The notes under the pieces: generated by a model
What the model was told of the DNA's origin: nothing
Seen by the model: only the letters and a program-made list of their open reading frames with translations
Database searches by the model: none
Position numbers and translations under genes: made by a program
Shown: positions 17,090 to 26,668 of the stretch, piece after piece
Position numbering within the stretch: position 1 is the first letter of the stretch
Layout of the letters: each line of letters starts with the position of its first letter
DNA from: an uncultured Clostridia bacterium
GTDB lineage: Bacteria; Bacillota; Clostridia; UMGS1810
Reading direction: 5' to 3'
DNA: 64,000 bases
NCBI GenBank assembly: GCA_934463165.1
Contig: CAKSJG010000011.1
Location: 1 to 64,000 of the forward strand

Positions 17090-17977
17090 ATGAATTTCGA
17101 CATACTTAAAAATTGCACGCTTTGTCCGCGCAAGTGCGGTGCAAACAGATTAAACGGAGAAACAGGATATTGCAAAAAGGATGCGCATCTTTGCATAGCG
17201 CGCGCGGATCTTCATTTTTGGGAAGAACCGCCGATATCCGGAACGCGAGGCTCGGGGACAGTGTTTTTTTCAGGATGCAATATGGGGTGCATATACTGCC
17301 AGAACTACAAAATAAGCACAGGAGGCTTCGGAAAATGCATCACGGAGGATGAACTTGCCGAGGAATTTTTGAAATTGCAAAATCGCGGTGCACATAATAT
17401 AAATCTTGTAACTCCCACCCACTTTACACCTCAGATATCATCCGCTCTTATGACTGCCAAAAAACACGGGCTTAAAATCCCGATCGTGTATAACTGCGGA
17501 GGGTATGAATCAACCGAGACGATTAAAATGCTTCATGGACTTGTAAATATATACATGCCCGATGTAAAATATTATGACGATAAATACGCCGTAAAATATT
17601 CTAACGCACCAAACTATTTTACGGTTGCATCGCAGGCACTTCGGGAGATGTATCGCCAAACGGGAAGATTTGTTTTGGATTCGGACGGTATTATGCAAAG
17701 CGGAATGATAATCCGTCATATGCTGCTGCCGAAGCTCCTTTTTGATTCAAAAAAAATTATAGATTGGATATACGCCGAATTCGGAGACAATGTGTATATA
17801 AGCATAATGAGCCAATACACCCCGATGCCGCAGGCGGCAAAATACGGCGAGCTCTCGGAGTGCGTTTCCGAAAGATATTATGAGTCGCTTGTAAATTATG
17901 CCGCCGAAAAAGGGATAGTCAATGCATTTACTCAGTCGGGTGATTCAGTCGGTGAGAGCTTCATTCCGCCGTTTTAA
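17090..17977 (+). CDS. Radical SAM protein, PflA-like (COG1313 type)
   Basis: A 295-residue radical SAM enzyme. The [4Fe-4S] motif CNMGCIYCQN (CxxxCxxC) is preceded by a cysteine-rich N-terminus, CTLCPRKCG..GYC, typical of the COG1313 family related to pyruvate formate-lyase activases. The start is the ATG at 17090; a longer upstream frame has no family match and would overlap the promoter. No glycyl-radical enzyme or other substrate is adjacent, so the target is unknown. It is expressed alone, divergent from parE. Confidence 0.88.
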   Translation: MNFDILKNCTLCPRKCGANRLNGETGYCKKDAHLCIARADLHFWEEPPISGTRGSGTVFFSGCNMGCIYCQNYKISTGGFGKCITEDELAEEFLKLQNRGAHNINLVTPTHFTPQISSALMTAKKHGLKIPIVYNCGGYESTETIKMLHGLVNIYMPDVKYYDDKYAVKYSNAPNYFTVASQALREMYRQTGRFVLDSDGIMQSGMIIRHMLLPKLLFDSKKIIDWIYAEFGDNVYISIMSQYTPMPQAAKYGELSECVSERYYESLVNYAAEKGIVNAFTQSGDSVGESFIPPF

Positions 17978-18108
17978 TACTTTAACCGCTCTGAAAAAAT
18001 ACAACTCCGTTCCCGAGTTCAGATATGAAAACGGAATATTTACTTTCGGGTTTACAATAATATTCGACGGATCGTAATTCGGGCTTTATACTTTTTTAAC
18101 AGAAAAAA

Positions 18109-18141
18109 GACATGCGCCAAAATGTTTGGTACATGCCTTTC
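18109..18141. terminator. Terminator at the end of the V-ATPase operon
   Basis: Imperfect inverted repeat CATGCGCCAAA / TTTGGTACATG (18111-18121 with 18125-18135). On the minus strand a T run follows. Its A-rich and T-rich flanks could also stop plus-strand transcription. Confidence 0.7.
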
Positions 18142-18144
18142 TTT

Positions 18145-18807
18145 TTATTCCGCTTTTCGCTTTTCCTCAATATTCTCTTTTATCATCATGTCCTTTACTT
18201 TCATAAGGCGCGTGATCGTGCTGCGCTCGTTTTCGTCAAGCTTCATGGTGATATACTTGATTGTTTCTTCATAATCCGGTATCATTACGTATTCAAGTGC
18301 ATTAACACGCCGTCTTGTTTTTTCAATTTCGGACGCCATAAGCTGACACGACTTTTCAACCTCGGCAAGGCGGATAAGCTTCGGGAGTATTTCCGAAAGT
18401 GAAAGCACTGCGCTGTCCATATCTCCCGAAGTATATGCAAATCCGTAAGAATAAATACTGTTCGGGTCTGCAAGCTTATATTTTACCGAATACTTCGGTA
18501 TGATTACGCTCATAACGTTTTGTTCTTCTATTTCAAGAGACATTTCCTGCTTGGGAAGCATAAGAGCCGTGTTTATAACTTCATCGGGCATTGTGCAGCC
18601 GGCTATTGCCATTTTTTTGTTTGCCGCCCCGAGAGCCTGCTCCACTTCACGGCGCAAGCGTTCGTTTTCGCGGATAAGATCCATAAATCTGCGCATAAGC
18701 TCGTCGCGCTTATCTTTCAAAAGTTTATGACCTCTTCTTGCTGTCAACAGCTTGTGCTTTAGGTTTGAAAGCTCCATTCTCGTAGGGTTAACGTTTATTC
18801 TTGACAT
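18145..18807 (-). CDS. atpD: V-type ATP synthase subunit D
   Basis: Central-stalk subunit (NtpD) that couples rotation of the A3B3 head to the membrane ring. The protein has 220 residues, the family size, with long charged N- and C-terminal helices (INVNPTRMELSNLKHKLLTARRG at the start; EKTRRRVNALEYVMIPDYEETI near residue 165) that form the antiparallel coiled coil. It is the last gene of the operon, 9 bases after subunit B, and is closed by a terminator. Confidence 0.95.
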   Translation of the reverse strand: MSRINVNPTRMELSNLKHKLLTARRGHKLLKDKRDELMRRFMDLIRENERLRREVEQALGAANKKMAIAGCTMPDEVINTALMLPKQEMSLEIEEQNVMSVIIPKYSVKYKLADPNSIYSYGFAYTSGDMDSAVLSLSEILPKLIRLAEVEKSCQLMASEIEKTRRRVNALEYVMIPDYEETIKYITMKLDENERSTITRLMKVKDMMIKENIEEKRKAE

Positions 18808-18816
18808 AATATCACC

Positions 18817-20187
18817 CTATTCCTTGTAATATTTATCGAGAAATTCATCTTTAATACGTTTCAGTTCACTTCTCGGAAGTATTCTCAAAAGCTTCCAGCC
18901 GATATCAAGGGTTTCTTCTATGCTCCTGTCGGTGTTATAACCCTGTGACACGTATTCTTTTTCAAACGCATCGGCAAACTCGGCATACTTTTTATCAATA
19001 TCCGTAAGAGCAGCTTCTCCCAAAATCGACATAAGCTCTTTTGCGTCTTTTCCGCGTGCATATGCAGAAAACAGCTGATTCATTGTGTCGCTGTGATCAG
19101 CCCTCGTTCTGCCCTCGCCGATTCCCTTATCCTTAAGTCTTGAAAGAGACGGAAGAACATCTATCGGCGGTGTGATTCCCTTACGGTAAAGATCACGCGA
19201 AAGAATGATCTGCCCCTCGGTTATATATCCCGTGAGGTCCGGTATAGGATGAGTTTTATCATCCTCAGGCATTGTGAGGATCGGAATCATTGTTATTGAC
19301 CCGTTTTTGCCCTCCTGTCTGCCGGCTCTTTCATATATCGTTGCAAGATCGGTATACATGTATCCCGGATATCCTCTTCTGCCGGGAACTTCTTTTCTGG
19401 CTGCCGATACCTCTCTTAATGCATCGGCATAATTTGTTATATCCGTCAGAATAACAAGAACATGCATATCCTTTTCGAAAGCAAGATACTCGGCTGCCGT
19501 GAGCGCCATTTTAGGCGTCGCTATTCTTTCAATCGCAGGGTCGTTTGCAAGGTTTATAAACAGCACGGTTCTCTCCAGTGCACCGTTTTCACGGAATGAA
19601 TCTATAAAGAAGTTTGATTCCTCAAAGGTAATACCCATTGCCGCAAATACAACGGCAAATTTTTCATCGCTGCCGCGTACCTTTGCCTGTTTTGTTATCT
19701 GAGCGGCAAGCTGTGCATGCGGCAGACCGCTTGCCGAGAATATAGGCAGCTTTTGTCCGCGGACAAGTGTGTTTAAGCCGTCTATTGCAGATACACCCGT
19801 CTGAATAAATTCCTGCGGATATCTTCGTGCGGCAGGGTTCATGGGCTTTCCGTTAACATCAAGCCGCATTTCGGGGATTATCTCGCTTCCGCCGTCTATG
19901 GGATTGCCGAGACCGTCAAAAACTCTGCCGAGCATATCTTCAGATACGGCAAGCTCCATTTGTCTGCCCGAAAAACGCACCTTACTCTGAGCCGGGTTTA
20001 TTCCCGTTGATGCCTCAAAAAGCTGAACAAGTGCGTTGGAACCGTTTATCTCAAGCACTCTGCATCTTTTTATATCTCCGTTTGCAAGTTCTATCTCACC
20101 GAGTTCGTTATATGTTACTCCGCTTACTCCCTTAACGAGCATCAGAGGACCTGCAACCTCTTCAATGGTTCTGTATTCTTTTGGCAT
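18817..20187 (-). CDS. atpB: V-type ATP synthase subunit B
   Basis: Non-catalytic nucleotide-binding head subunit (NtpB), 456 residues. It shows the family patterns IFSASGLPHAQLAAQITKQA and a SALSRL-like ending, PSLSRLKDKGIGEGRTR. As usual for B subunits there is no complete Walker A. The start codon overlaps the last base of the subunit A stop (TGATG), so translation is coupled. Confidence 0.97.
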   Translation of the reverse strand: MPKEYRTIEEVAGPLMLVKGVSGVTYNELGEIELANGDIKRCRVLEINGSNALVQLFEASTGINPAQSKVRFSGRQMELAVSEDMLGRVFDGLGNPIDGGSEIIPEMRLDVNGKPMNPAARRYPQEFIQTGVSAIDGLNTLVRGQKLPIFSASGLPHAQLAAQITKQAKVRGSDEKFAVVFAAMGITFEESNFFIDSFRENGALERTVLFINLANDPAIERIATPKMALTAAEYLAFEKDMHVLVILTDITNYADALREVSAARKEVPGRRGYPGYMYTDLATIYERAGRQEGKNGSITMIPILTMPEDDKTHPIPDLTGYITEGQIILSRDLYRKGITPPIDVLPSLSRLKDKGIGEGRTRADHSDTMNQLFSAYARGKDAKELMSILGEAALTDIDKKYAEFADAFEKEYVSQGYNTDRSIEETLDIGWKLLRILPRSELKRIKDEFLDKYYKE

Positions 20188-21953
20188 CAGTATTCCTCCT
20201 TCGGTACAGCAGAGCTGAGTTCTTTTTTAAGCTGATCCAGTATTGCATTGTATTCTTTTTCGGTTTCTTCTTCTTTTACATATTTAAATCTGCCTATACT
20301 TTCACGAACAGGAAGTTCGGCGATTTTTTCAACCGAAACATTTTTTTCAATCATTTCGGTTGAGAGGTCATAATAAGCAAGAATCAACTTCATCATTTTC
20401 AGCTGCTTATCAAGACTTGTGTATGTGTCTACCTCATGAAATGCAAGCTGGTGCAAAAAGTCTTCTCTTATTGAACGCGCCGTTTCCATTTTCAGCCTGT
20501 CTCCGGGAGAGAGTGCATCCATTCCGACAAGCTTTACGATTTCATCAAGCTCGGATTCATCGTGGAGTATTGACATCAGTCTGCCGCGCAGTACCATCCA
20601 GTCTTCCGAAACGTTTTTCTTATACCAGTTTTCAAGCAAATCCACATACAGTGAATAACTGGTGAGCCAGTTTATCGCAGGGAAATGACGTTTATACGCA
20701 AGCGCCGAATCCAATCCCCAGAATACCTTAACAATTCTGAGCGTTGCCTGTGATACGGGCTCTGAAATATCTCCGCCCGGAGGGCTTACGGCTCCTATTG
20801 CCGAAAGAGCACCCTCTCTGCCTTCTTTTCCGAGAGATATTACTCTGCCGGCTCTCTCATAGAACTGTGCAAGACGGCTGCCGAGGTATGCAGGGTAGCC
20901 CTCTTCACCGGGCATCTCTTCAAGTCTGCCCGACATTTCTCTGAGAGCTTCTGCCCATCGTGATGTTGAATCCGCCATAAGTGCAACGCTGTAACCCATA
21001 TCGCGGAAGTATTCCGCAATTGTTATGCCTGTGTAGATAGATGCCTCACGCGCAGCAACGGGCATATCCGAAGTGTTTGCAATAAGCACTGTTCTTTCCA
21101 TAAGTGACTTTCCTGTATGCGGATCGATAAGTTCGGGGAACTCATTCAAAACATCCGTCATTTCGTTTCCGCGTTCACCGCAGCCGATATATACCACAAT
21201 ATCGGCCTCTGCCCATTTTGCAAGCTGATGCTGCGTTACGGTTTTTCCGCTTCCGAACGGACCCGGAATTGCAGCGACGCCGCCCTTTGCAATCGGAAAC
21301 ATGGTGTCTATGACTCTCTGACCCGTGATAAGCGGTTTATCCGGTGAAAGCTTTTTGGCATACGGTCTCGCACGGCGAACAGGCCACTTTTGCATCAGCG
21401 TAAGATTTTTTTCTTCGCCGCCGCAATCCAATGTGCAAACCGTATCTTCAACGGTAAAATCACCCTCGGATATGTTTTTTACAACACCGCTTATTCCGTA
21501 CGGAACCATTATCTTGTGAACAACTATGTCCGTCTCGGCAACCGTACCCAAAACATCGCCGCTTTCAACATTATCACCCGATTTTACCATCGGAGAAAAA
21601 TGCCACTTTTTATCACGCGGCAAAGAATCAACTTCAATTCCGCGTCCGAGATTATTTCCGCAAATCTTCATTATTCCGTCAAGCGGTCTCTGAATACCGT
21701 CAAATATGCTTCCGATAAGCCCGGGGCCAAGCTCTACGCTGAGCGGTTCACCCGTTGATTCAACAGGTTCATCCGTTCCGAGACCCGAGGTTTCTTCATA
21801 TACCTGTATACTTGCCCTGTCGCCGTGCATTTCTATAATTTCGCCTATCAAGCGCTGATTGCTGACACGGACAACGTCAAACATATTTGCATCTCTCATA
21901 TTTTCCGCTATGACAAGCGGACCGCTTACTTTTACTATAGTACCGGTGCTCAT
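20187..21953 (-). CDS. atpA: V-type ATP synthase subunit A (catalytic)
   Basis: Catalytic head subunit (NtpA), 588 residues. The Walker A loop is GPFGSGKT; ADSTSRWAEALREMSGRLEEMPGEEGYP is the ATPase A/B signature region. The non-homologous bulge insert typical of V/A-type A subunits is present (residues about 110-190). GGAGGAT precedes the ATG. It lies 18 bases after subunit F. Confidence 0.97.
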   Translation of the reverse strand: MSTGTIVKVSGPLVIAENMRDANMFDVVRVSNQRLIGEIIEMHGDRASIQVYEETSGLGTDEPVESTGEPLSVELGPGLIGSIFDGIQRPLDGIMKICGNNLGRGIEVDSLPRDKKWHFSPMVKSGDNVESGDVLGTVAETDIVVHKIMVPYGISGVVKNISEGDFTVEDTVCTLDCGGEEKNLTLMQKWPVRRARPYAKKLSPDKPLITGQRVIDTMFPIAKGGVAAIPGPFGSGKTVTQHQLAKWAEADIVVYIGCGERGNEMTDVLNEFPELIDPHTGKSLMERTVLIANTSDMPVAAREASIYTGITIAEYFRDMGYSVALMADSTSRWAEALREMSGRLEEMPGEEGYPAYLGSRLAQFYERAGRVISLGKEGREGALSAIGAVSPPGGDISEPVSQATLRIVKVFWGLDSALAYKRHFPAINWLTSYSLYVDLLENWYKKNVSEDWMVLRGRLMSILHDESELDEIVKLVGMDALSPGDRLKMETARSIREDFLHQLAFHEVDTYTSLDKQLKMMKLILAYYDLSTEMIEKNVSVEKIAELPVRESIGRFKYVKEEETEKEYNAILDQLKKELSSAVPKEEY

Positions 21954-21971
21954 ATGTGTATCCTCCTTATG

Positions 21972-22289
21972 CTACAAAATATTTGATCCAACCGCTTTTT
22001 CGACAGATTTATTGACATCTGCCATACCTGCGCCGGTATTACCCGATACACCGGGTATAAGTATTATAGCAGGCATACTTTCAAAACGGTATTTTTCTAT
22101 CTCTTTTTGCGTGCGTGCCGCAAGCGCCTCGGTAATATATATTATTCCGTAACCGCCGAGTGCAAGACTTTTTATGATTTTTGCCGCTTCCTCATCGGTC
22201 TCGGGAGAGAATGTATCCATACCGAGAGCACCAAAACCGTATATGCTTTCGCGGTCGCCCATAACTGCTATTTTATACATAAACATCAC
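21972..22289 (-). CDS. atpF: V-type ATP synthase subunit F
   Basis: Central-stalk subunit (NtpG in Enterococcus nomenclature), 105 residues. It begins with the family pattern YKIAVMGDRESIYGFGALG and contains YGIIYITEALA and PAIILIPG. It overlaps the end of subunit C by 17 bases. Confidence 0.93.
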   Translation of the reverse strand: MMFMYKIAVMGDRESIYGFGALGMDTFSPETDEEAAKIIKSLALGGYGIIYITEALAARTQKEIEKYRFESMPAIILIPGVSGNTGAGMADVNKSVEKAVGSNIL

Positions 22290-23211
22290 GCAGCCTTTCT
22301 TTTATTATATCTTCCGGAAGTGAAGCATGCTTTGCGCGAAGTATCAGCCGTAAATTTTTTACCTCCGTCTCAATGCGTATATAATAAGCCGCTATCGGAT
22401 CAAGACCGAAGCTCACCCGTGACGCATCGCCAATAAATTCAGCAATTGCCTTATCGCAGGCTTTTTCAAGTGAAGCAAAATCAGTGATGTATTCGGCGAG
22501 ATACGAATATGAGCTGTTCATGACAAATTCTTTCACACTGTCAACACCCTTATTTACAGCCCTCACCATACCTTCGGCATCGATTTCACATCCGCGAGCA
22601 AATAAAATATCGTTTATTTCTTCTCCGATGCCGGTCAATGCCGCTCTTGCGGCTATACGTATATTTGCAAGAGACGATGTCATATCCGCAAGCTTTTCGG
22701 AAAAAGGATTCCCTTTTGCAAGTCTTACGGTTGCTTCAAGTGAACATTTATCAATAAAAATATCCGTCAATCTGCCGTCGGCAGTTGAGGTAATCAGGTT
22801 GTATGCTTCGGCTGCCGCATCCGAAATCCAATCGGGAAGCAAATCAAAGTTTTTCTCTTCGACATGTTTTTTCAGTTCCGCGGGATCCGTAAGACACGGT
22901 GTTATATAGTTTTTATCGGCATTATTGCCCGTGACCATCGATTTCAAGACAACCTTTAAATTATGGAAGTCATTTTTCACCGTCAGAAATTCCAGTTCTT
23001 TTTTATCGGGAGCCGTTTCACACAAATATTCCCAGGCATCACTCACAATTTTATCAAGAGCGTTTTCGTCTATGCCTTTATCACGCACAAGGCTGCATGA
23101 CGCGTCATATGTCGGTGTCTGAAGCAGCTGCTCGAAAAACGATGCGGAAAGAAGTGTATTTTCTGCCTCTCTCACACTTGCCACGGCATATGCATATCTT
23201 CTGCAATCCAC
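22273..23211 (-). CDS. atpC: V-type ATP synthase subunit C
   Basis: Socket subunit (NtpC, AC39/d-like) linking the central stalk to the K ring, 312 residues, almost wholly alpha-helical. Recognisable patterns are YAYAVASVREAENTLLS at the start and FGLDPIAAYYIRIETEVKNLRLILRAK near the end. It starts 2 bases after the subunit E stop, so it is tightly coupled. Confidence 0.92.
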   Translation of the reverse strand: MDCRRYAYAVASVREAENTLLSASFFEQLLQTPTYDASCSLVRDKGIDENALDKIVSDAWEYLCETAPDKKELEFLTVKNDFHNLKVVLKSMVTGNNADKNYITPCLTDPAELKKHVEEKNFDLLPDWISDAAAEAYNLITSTADGRLTDIFIDKCSLEATVRLAKGNPFSEKLADMTSSLANIRIAARAALTGIGEEINDILFARGCEIDAEGMVRAVNKGVDSVKEFVMNSSYSYLAEYITDFASLEKACDKAIAEFIGDASRVSFGLDPIAAYYIRIETEVKNLRLILRAKHASLPEDIIKERLRDVYV

Positions 23212-23213
23212 AT

Positions 23214-23810
23214 CTATCCCTCCTTAAGCTCGCGGCAGATTGCATCTCTGATTTCATCCGCCTTATCTTTTATGAGAGCATCAAATGTGCAATTTTCGTC
23301 AATTCCGCCGTATCTTAAAACAAAACCGCTGTCAAAGCTTCCGATTTCTTTTGAAAGTACAATATCGGCATTGCGCTCTTTGAGCAGAAGGTTTACATCA
23401 TCAATAAATTTTGCGGGCAGTCTGCCGTTATCGGTTTTATTTAAAATAAGTTCACCGCTTTCGCTTTGAGCGTATTTTAATATCAATTTTTTTATCATAT
23501 CAAAATACTCTTCGTCTTTTGCATTTTTCAATTCGGCGGCAGCATGTGATATGCAATTTTTTATGATATCCGATTTTTCTTTAAGAATACGTCTCGAAAT
23601 ATATCCCTCACATGAAGATACCGATGCTTCTTTGATAAACTCTGATTTACGCTTTGCCTTTTTAACAAATTCGGAGGCTGTTTTCTCCGCATCGGCAACG
23701 ATGGCTGCGGCTTCCGATTCTGCCTTTGCAATAATCGCATCCGTTTCTTTTTTTATCCGGTCGTCTGCGGCTTCTTCTATTTTTGACAATATGCTATCAA
23801 GATTATTCAT
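23214..23810 (-). CDS. atpE: V-type ATP synthase subunit E
   Basis: Peripheral-stalk subunit (NtpE), 198 residues. The N-terminal half is a long, Ala/Lys/Glu-rich coiled coil (AESEAAAIVADAEKTASEFV) that pairs with the G/H-type subunit; the C-terminal half binds the head. The start is the ATG with AGGAGGGG upstream; an in-frame TTG eight codons earlier is not used in this reading. Confidence 0.92.
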   Translation of the reverse strand: MNNLDSILSKIEEAADDRIKKETDAIIAKAESEAAAIVADAEKTASEFVKKAKRKSEFIKEASVSSCEGYISRRILKEKSDIIKNCISHAAAELKNAKDEEYFDMIKKLILKYAQSESGELILNKTDNGRLPAKFIDDVNLLLKERNADIVLSKEIGSFDSGFVLRYGGIDENCTFDALIKDKADEIRDAICRELKEG

Positions 23811-23873
23811 ATTCACCCCTCCTAATGCAATCAAATTATGTTTTATGCCGTATTATTTTTCGGGCACGTATTT

Positions 23874-24344
23874 TTATATGTTATATATAATAAGGATTGA
23901 TATGAGGAGCGCAAGAATAGCGTATGTTTCAACCATAGCCGCCATAATTATGGCTTTTCCGCTTTCATCGGGCTTTTTGGCTATAATACCGACTCCTGCC
24001 GCTGCAGCTCTGCCCTGTGCTATACCGGAAAAAAGACCGCCGAAAGCTATGGGAAGGCATGCGCAGAAATACATAATTCCCTGACTGAGTGTGAGAGTCT
24101 CCGCTCCGCCGCCGAGAACACCTATTCTGCTGAGCAAAAGTACGGAAACGAGAAGTCCGTAAAGACCCTGCGTACCCGGAAGAAGCTGCAGGATAAGAGC
24201 CTTACTAAACTTTGAAGGATCCTGACTGACAAGCCCTGCTGCCGATTCTCCGACAAGACCTACTCCCTTTGCACTTCCGATACCTGCAAATAATGCCGCA
24301 AATGCCGCTCCGGCAATTGCCAATGCTAAACCTAATTCATTCAT
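23874..24344 (-). CDS. atpK: V-type ATP synthase subunit K (duplicated c subunit) with sodium-site residues
   Basis: Membrane rotor-ring subunit, 156 residues, with four transmembrane helices from an internal duplication. The second hairpin has the essential carboxylate E139 (MVETYAIL). L55, T58 and Q59 (LLPGTQGLYG) and Q110 match the sodium ligands L61, T64, Q65, Q110 and E139 of Enterococcus hirae NtpK. This predicts sodium rather than proton coupling (inference from known structures). The ATG at 24344 has AAGGAG; longer frames upstream run into subunit I. It overlaps the subunit I stop by 8 bases. Confidence 0.95.
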   Translation of the reverse strand: MNELGLALAIAGAAFAALFAGIGSAKGVGLVGESAAGLVSQDPSKFSKALILQLLPGTQGLYGLLVSVLLLSRIGVLGGGAETLTLSQGIMYFCACLPIAFGGLFSGIAQGRAAAAGVGIIAKKPDESGKAIIMAAMVETYAILALLISILIIYNI

Positions 24345-26331
24345 AAATATTCTCCTTTTCAAATTTAATATATTTTGTATTTGCTTTAAGGGGTTTGAAC
24401 ATTCGCCCGCCGCCCTCATAAAACTTTGAGAAAAATTCAACAAACTGCAGTCTGTCGGCATGAACGTATGCACCGAGCATATTTATACCCATATTGGCAG
24501 TATGCCCCAATATGCCGACAACTATAAGGCAAATTGCCTTTACCGTTGTATTTGAAGGCATTGTCGCTATGAGATTTATAACGCTTGCTATGCTTCCGGT
24601 TGCAAGCCCGAGAGCAAGAAGCCTTGAATACGAAAGTATATCGCTCAGATATCCCGTCGCAGTGTTATACAACGCATATAATCCGCCGAAAAACCTCATA
24701 AACAGATTTTTTCCGCTTCTGCCTGCCGTAAGAACAAGAAGTATCACCCCGGCAAGAGCAAGATATTTTCCTGCCGTTATATACACGGGCGGAACATCCG
24801 CCAGAATAGATGCGGCAATCGGCGCAACACCGATTATTGTAATATATACGGGAACCACATTTAAAAAAGCGTCAAGGCGTTTCCCGTCATCCCACTGCAT
24901 TTTAAAGCTGACGCCGAGACCGACAAACAGATGAACTATTCCGAGCAAAAAGCTGAACAGCAGCAACTTGATGGGATTGTTAAGCGGTTCAAACCACAAT
25001 GCCGTGGTTGCTATTTTAACGCCGAAAAAGTTAGAAGCTATTGTCTGGGGAAGATCACCGAACCAGCTTCCGAAGAGAGCTCCCCAAAACAAAGTTGAAA
25101 TACCGCAGTATTTAAACATTACCAGACTTCGTTTGAGTGTTCCCTCAACCTTGAATTTTTTAAGCACAATTGCGGTTACTATGACCATCATCAGACCGTA
25201 TCCCGCATCCGAAAGCATCATACCGAAAAACAGATAGTAAAAAAATGCCATAACGGGGTTAGGGTCAACATCATGTCTGTTCGGCATTGCATACATCTCC
25301 GTAATTCCCTCAACCGGCTCGGAAAATCCGCCGTTTTTCAGCAATACGGGAACATCGTCATCTTCGTCGGGATCACGCAGACTCACGGCGCATGTATATT
25401 TTTTGTCAAATTCCTCAATCAGTCCCTTTGAATATTTTTCAGGAATCCAGCCACTTATTATAACCGTATTTTTTGAAACGGCAAGCTTGTTTATTGCTTC
25501 GTATTTATCTCGCCTGAGAATCAAAAAATCTATCAAAAATTCGATATCTCCGCGTCGTTCGATCAATGATTTAACCTCTCCTATATAGTTATTCTTCAGA
25601 GTCAGATTATCATCGATGTTTTTCTTCAATTCTGACATTTCTTCCGACGGAGCAAGTTTTTTGTTTCCGCCGGCAAGCGCAAAACCGCCGTCGCGCAGAT
25701 TTTCAAAGACAGACTCGGAATCCTCTTTCAGACATATTACGGTTATTCCGCTTTGCTCCTTTGACGAAAATACAACCTCTGCAAAGCAACGTGTTCCGCA
25801 TTCATTGAAAATATTTTCTTCCAGTTCTTTTGCATCAACATTTCCCGGGTACGTACCGGTAAATACCGAAGTGCACTTTGTTTCGGAAAATCCCGTAGGC
25901 ATTTTGAGATTAGTCCATGCTTTTATCATATCATATTTTGTCTGCAGCTTAATGTTTTCGGATTCAAGGGCAGAAATTTTTTTTGAATAATCGTTAATTG
26001 TTCTGCAAAGGGACATGAGCTTATCGGCATTTCCCTTTCTTTCGGCAAATGCGTCCGTCGATACGGCTTCTCTTCCCGAAAGTGCCGCCGTAAACGGAGG
26101 TTTATATCCGCTGCATTTATCCAGAAATTCCAGGGCCGACTGTGCCAGGGAAATTGACCTTTCAAACTGTGCCGTTTCGGCATTGGTGTTCATTTTTATA
26201 AGTTCCTCGTCTTCTATGTTCACAAGTTCCACGGCACCCCTGCGCTGAAGCCTTTCGACTACATTTTTGCTGTCTGTGATAAGAGCTATGATCTCAATTT
26301 TTTTAAATTTCAGCTTTGCCAAACATATCAC
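24337..26331 (-). CDS. atpI: V-type ATP synthase subunit I (membrane stator)
   Basis: The a-subunit homologue (NtpI), 664 residues. An N-terminal cytoplasmic half of about 330 residues with helical arms is followed by a C-terminal half with seven to eight transmembrane helices carrying the ion half-channels. GMMLSDAGYGLMM and DILSYSRLLALGLATGSIA are strong family signatures. The start is uncertain: a GTG at 26331 overlaps the upstream stop, whereas a TTG at 26322 (MAKLKFKKIE) has GAGGGTG at good spacing and matches the usual family N-terminus better. Confidence 0.95.
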   Translation of the reverse strand: MICLAKLKFKKIEIIALITDSKNVVERLQRRGAVELVNIEDEELIKMNTNAETAQFERSISLAQSALEFLDKCSGYKPPFTAALSGREAVSTDAFAERKGNADKLMSLCRTINDYSKKISALESENIKLQTKYDMIKAWTNLKMPTGFSETKCTSVFTGTYPGNVDAKELEENIFNECGTRCFAEVVFSSKEQSGITVICLKEDSESVFENLRDGGFALAGGNKKLAPSEEMSELKKNIDDNLTLKNNYIGEVKSLIERRGDIEFLIDFLILRRDKYEAINKLAVSKNTVIISGWIPEKYSKGLIEEFDKKYTCAVSLRDPDEDDDVPVLLKNGGFSEPVEGITEMYAMPNRHDVDPNPVMAFFYYLFFGMMLSDAGYGLMMVIVTAIVLKKFKVEGTLKRSLVMFKYCGISTLFWGALFGSWFGDLPQTIASNFFGVKIATTALWFEPLNNPIKLLLFSFLLGIVHLFVGLGVSFKMQWDDGKRLDAFLNVVPVYITIIGVAPIAASILADVPPVYITAGKYLALAGVILLVLTAGRSGKNLFMRFFGGLYALYNTATGYLSDILSYSRLLALGLATGSIASVINLIATMPSNTTVKAICLIVVGILGHTANMGINMLGAYVHADRLQFVEFFSKFYEGGGRMFKPLKANTKYIKFEKENIYE

Positions 26332-26651
26332 CCTCTTTCATTGTCAAACAAAATACCATATACCATCGGGATTGATTTCTCCTTAAGGTCTTCGTTTCTT
26401 TTGTTTAACTCTTTGCACCTTTGCTCGGCAGTTTTCTTTGCTTCATCAAGTCTTTTTGCGGACTGTGCCTCGGCTTCGCCAATGATTTCATCGGCAAGAT
26501 GTTTTGATTTATCAGCAATGCCGTCAGCCTTTTTTCTTGCATCAAGCAATATGGCATGTGCCTTTTTATCGGCATCCTCAAGTGATTTTGAAAGACGCTG
26601 ATCCGTCTCCCTTTCCTTTTCAAGAACCTTGTTTATCGTTTCGGTTAGCAT
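26328..26651 (-). CDS. V-type ATP synthase peripheral-stalk subunit (G/H-like, NtpF)
   Basis: First gene of the V-ATPase operon. The 107-residue protein is nearly all coiled coil (KERETDQRLSKSLEDADKKA, then EAQSAKRLDEAKKTAEQR). It should pair with subunit E to form the peripheral stalk. The start is the ATG at 26651 with GGAGGTG; a longer frame upstream lies in the leader. The identification rests mainly on operon position and coiled-coil character, as sequence conservation in this family is low. Confidence 0.82.
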   Translation of the reverse strand: MLTETINKVLEKERETDQRLSKSLEDADKKAHAILLDARKKADGIADKSKHLADEIIGEAEAQSAKRLDEAKKTAEQRCKELNKRNEDLKEKSIPMVYGILFDNERG

Positions 26652-26668
26652 AAAACTCACCTCCGTCT

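Noticed and set aside
18145..26651. The idea that this is a novel rotary complex
   Set aside because: All nine genes match the standard bacterial V-type ATPase set in the E. hirae order; only the leader and the ion specificity are worth noting.
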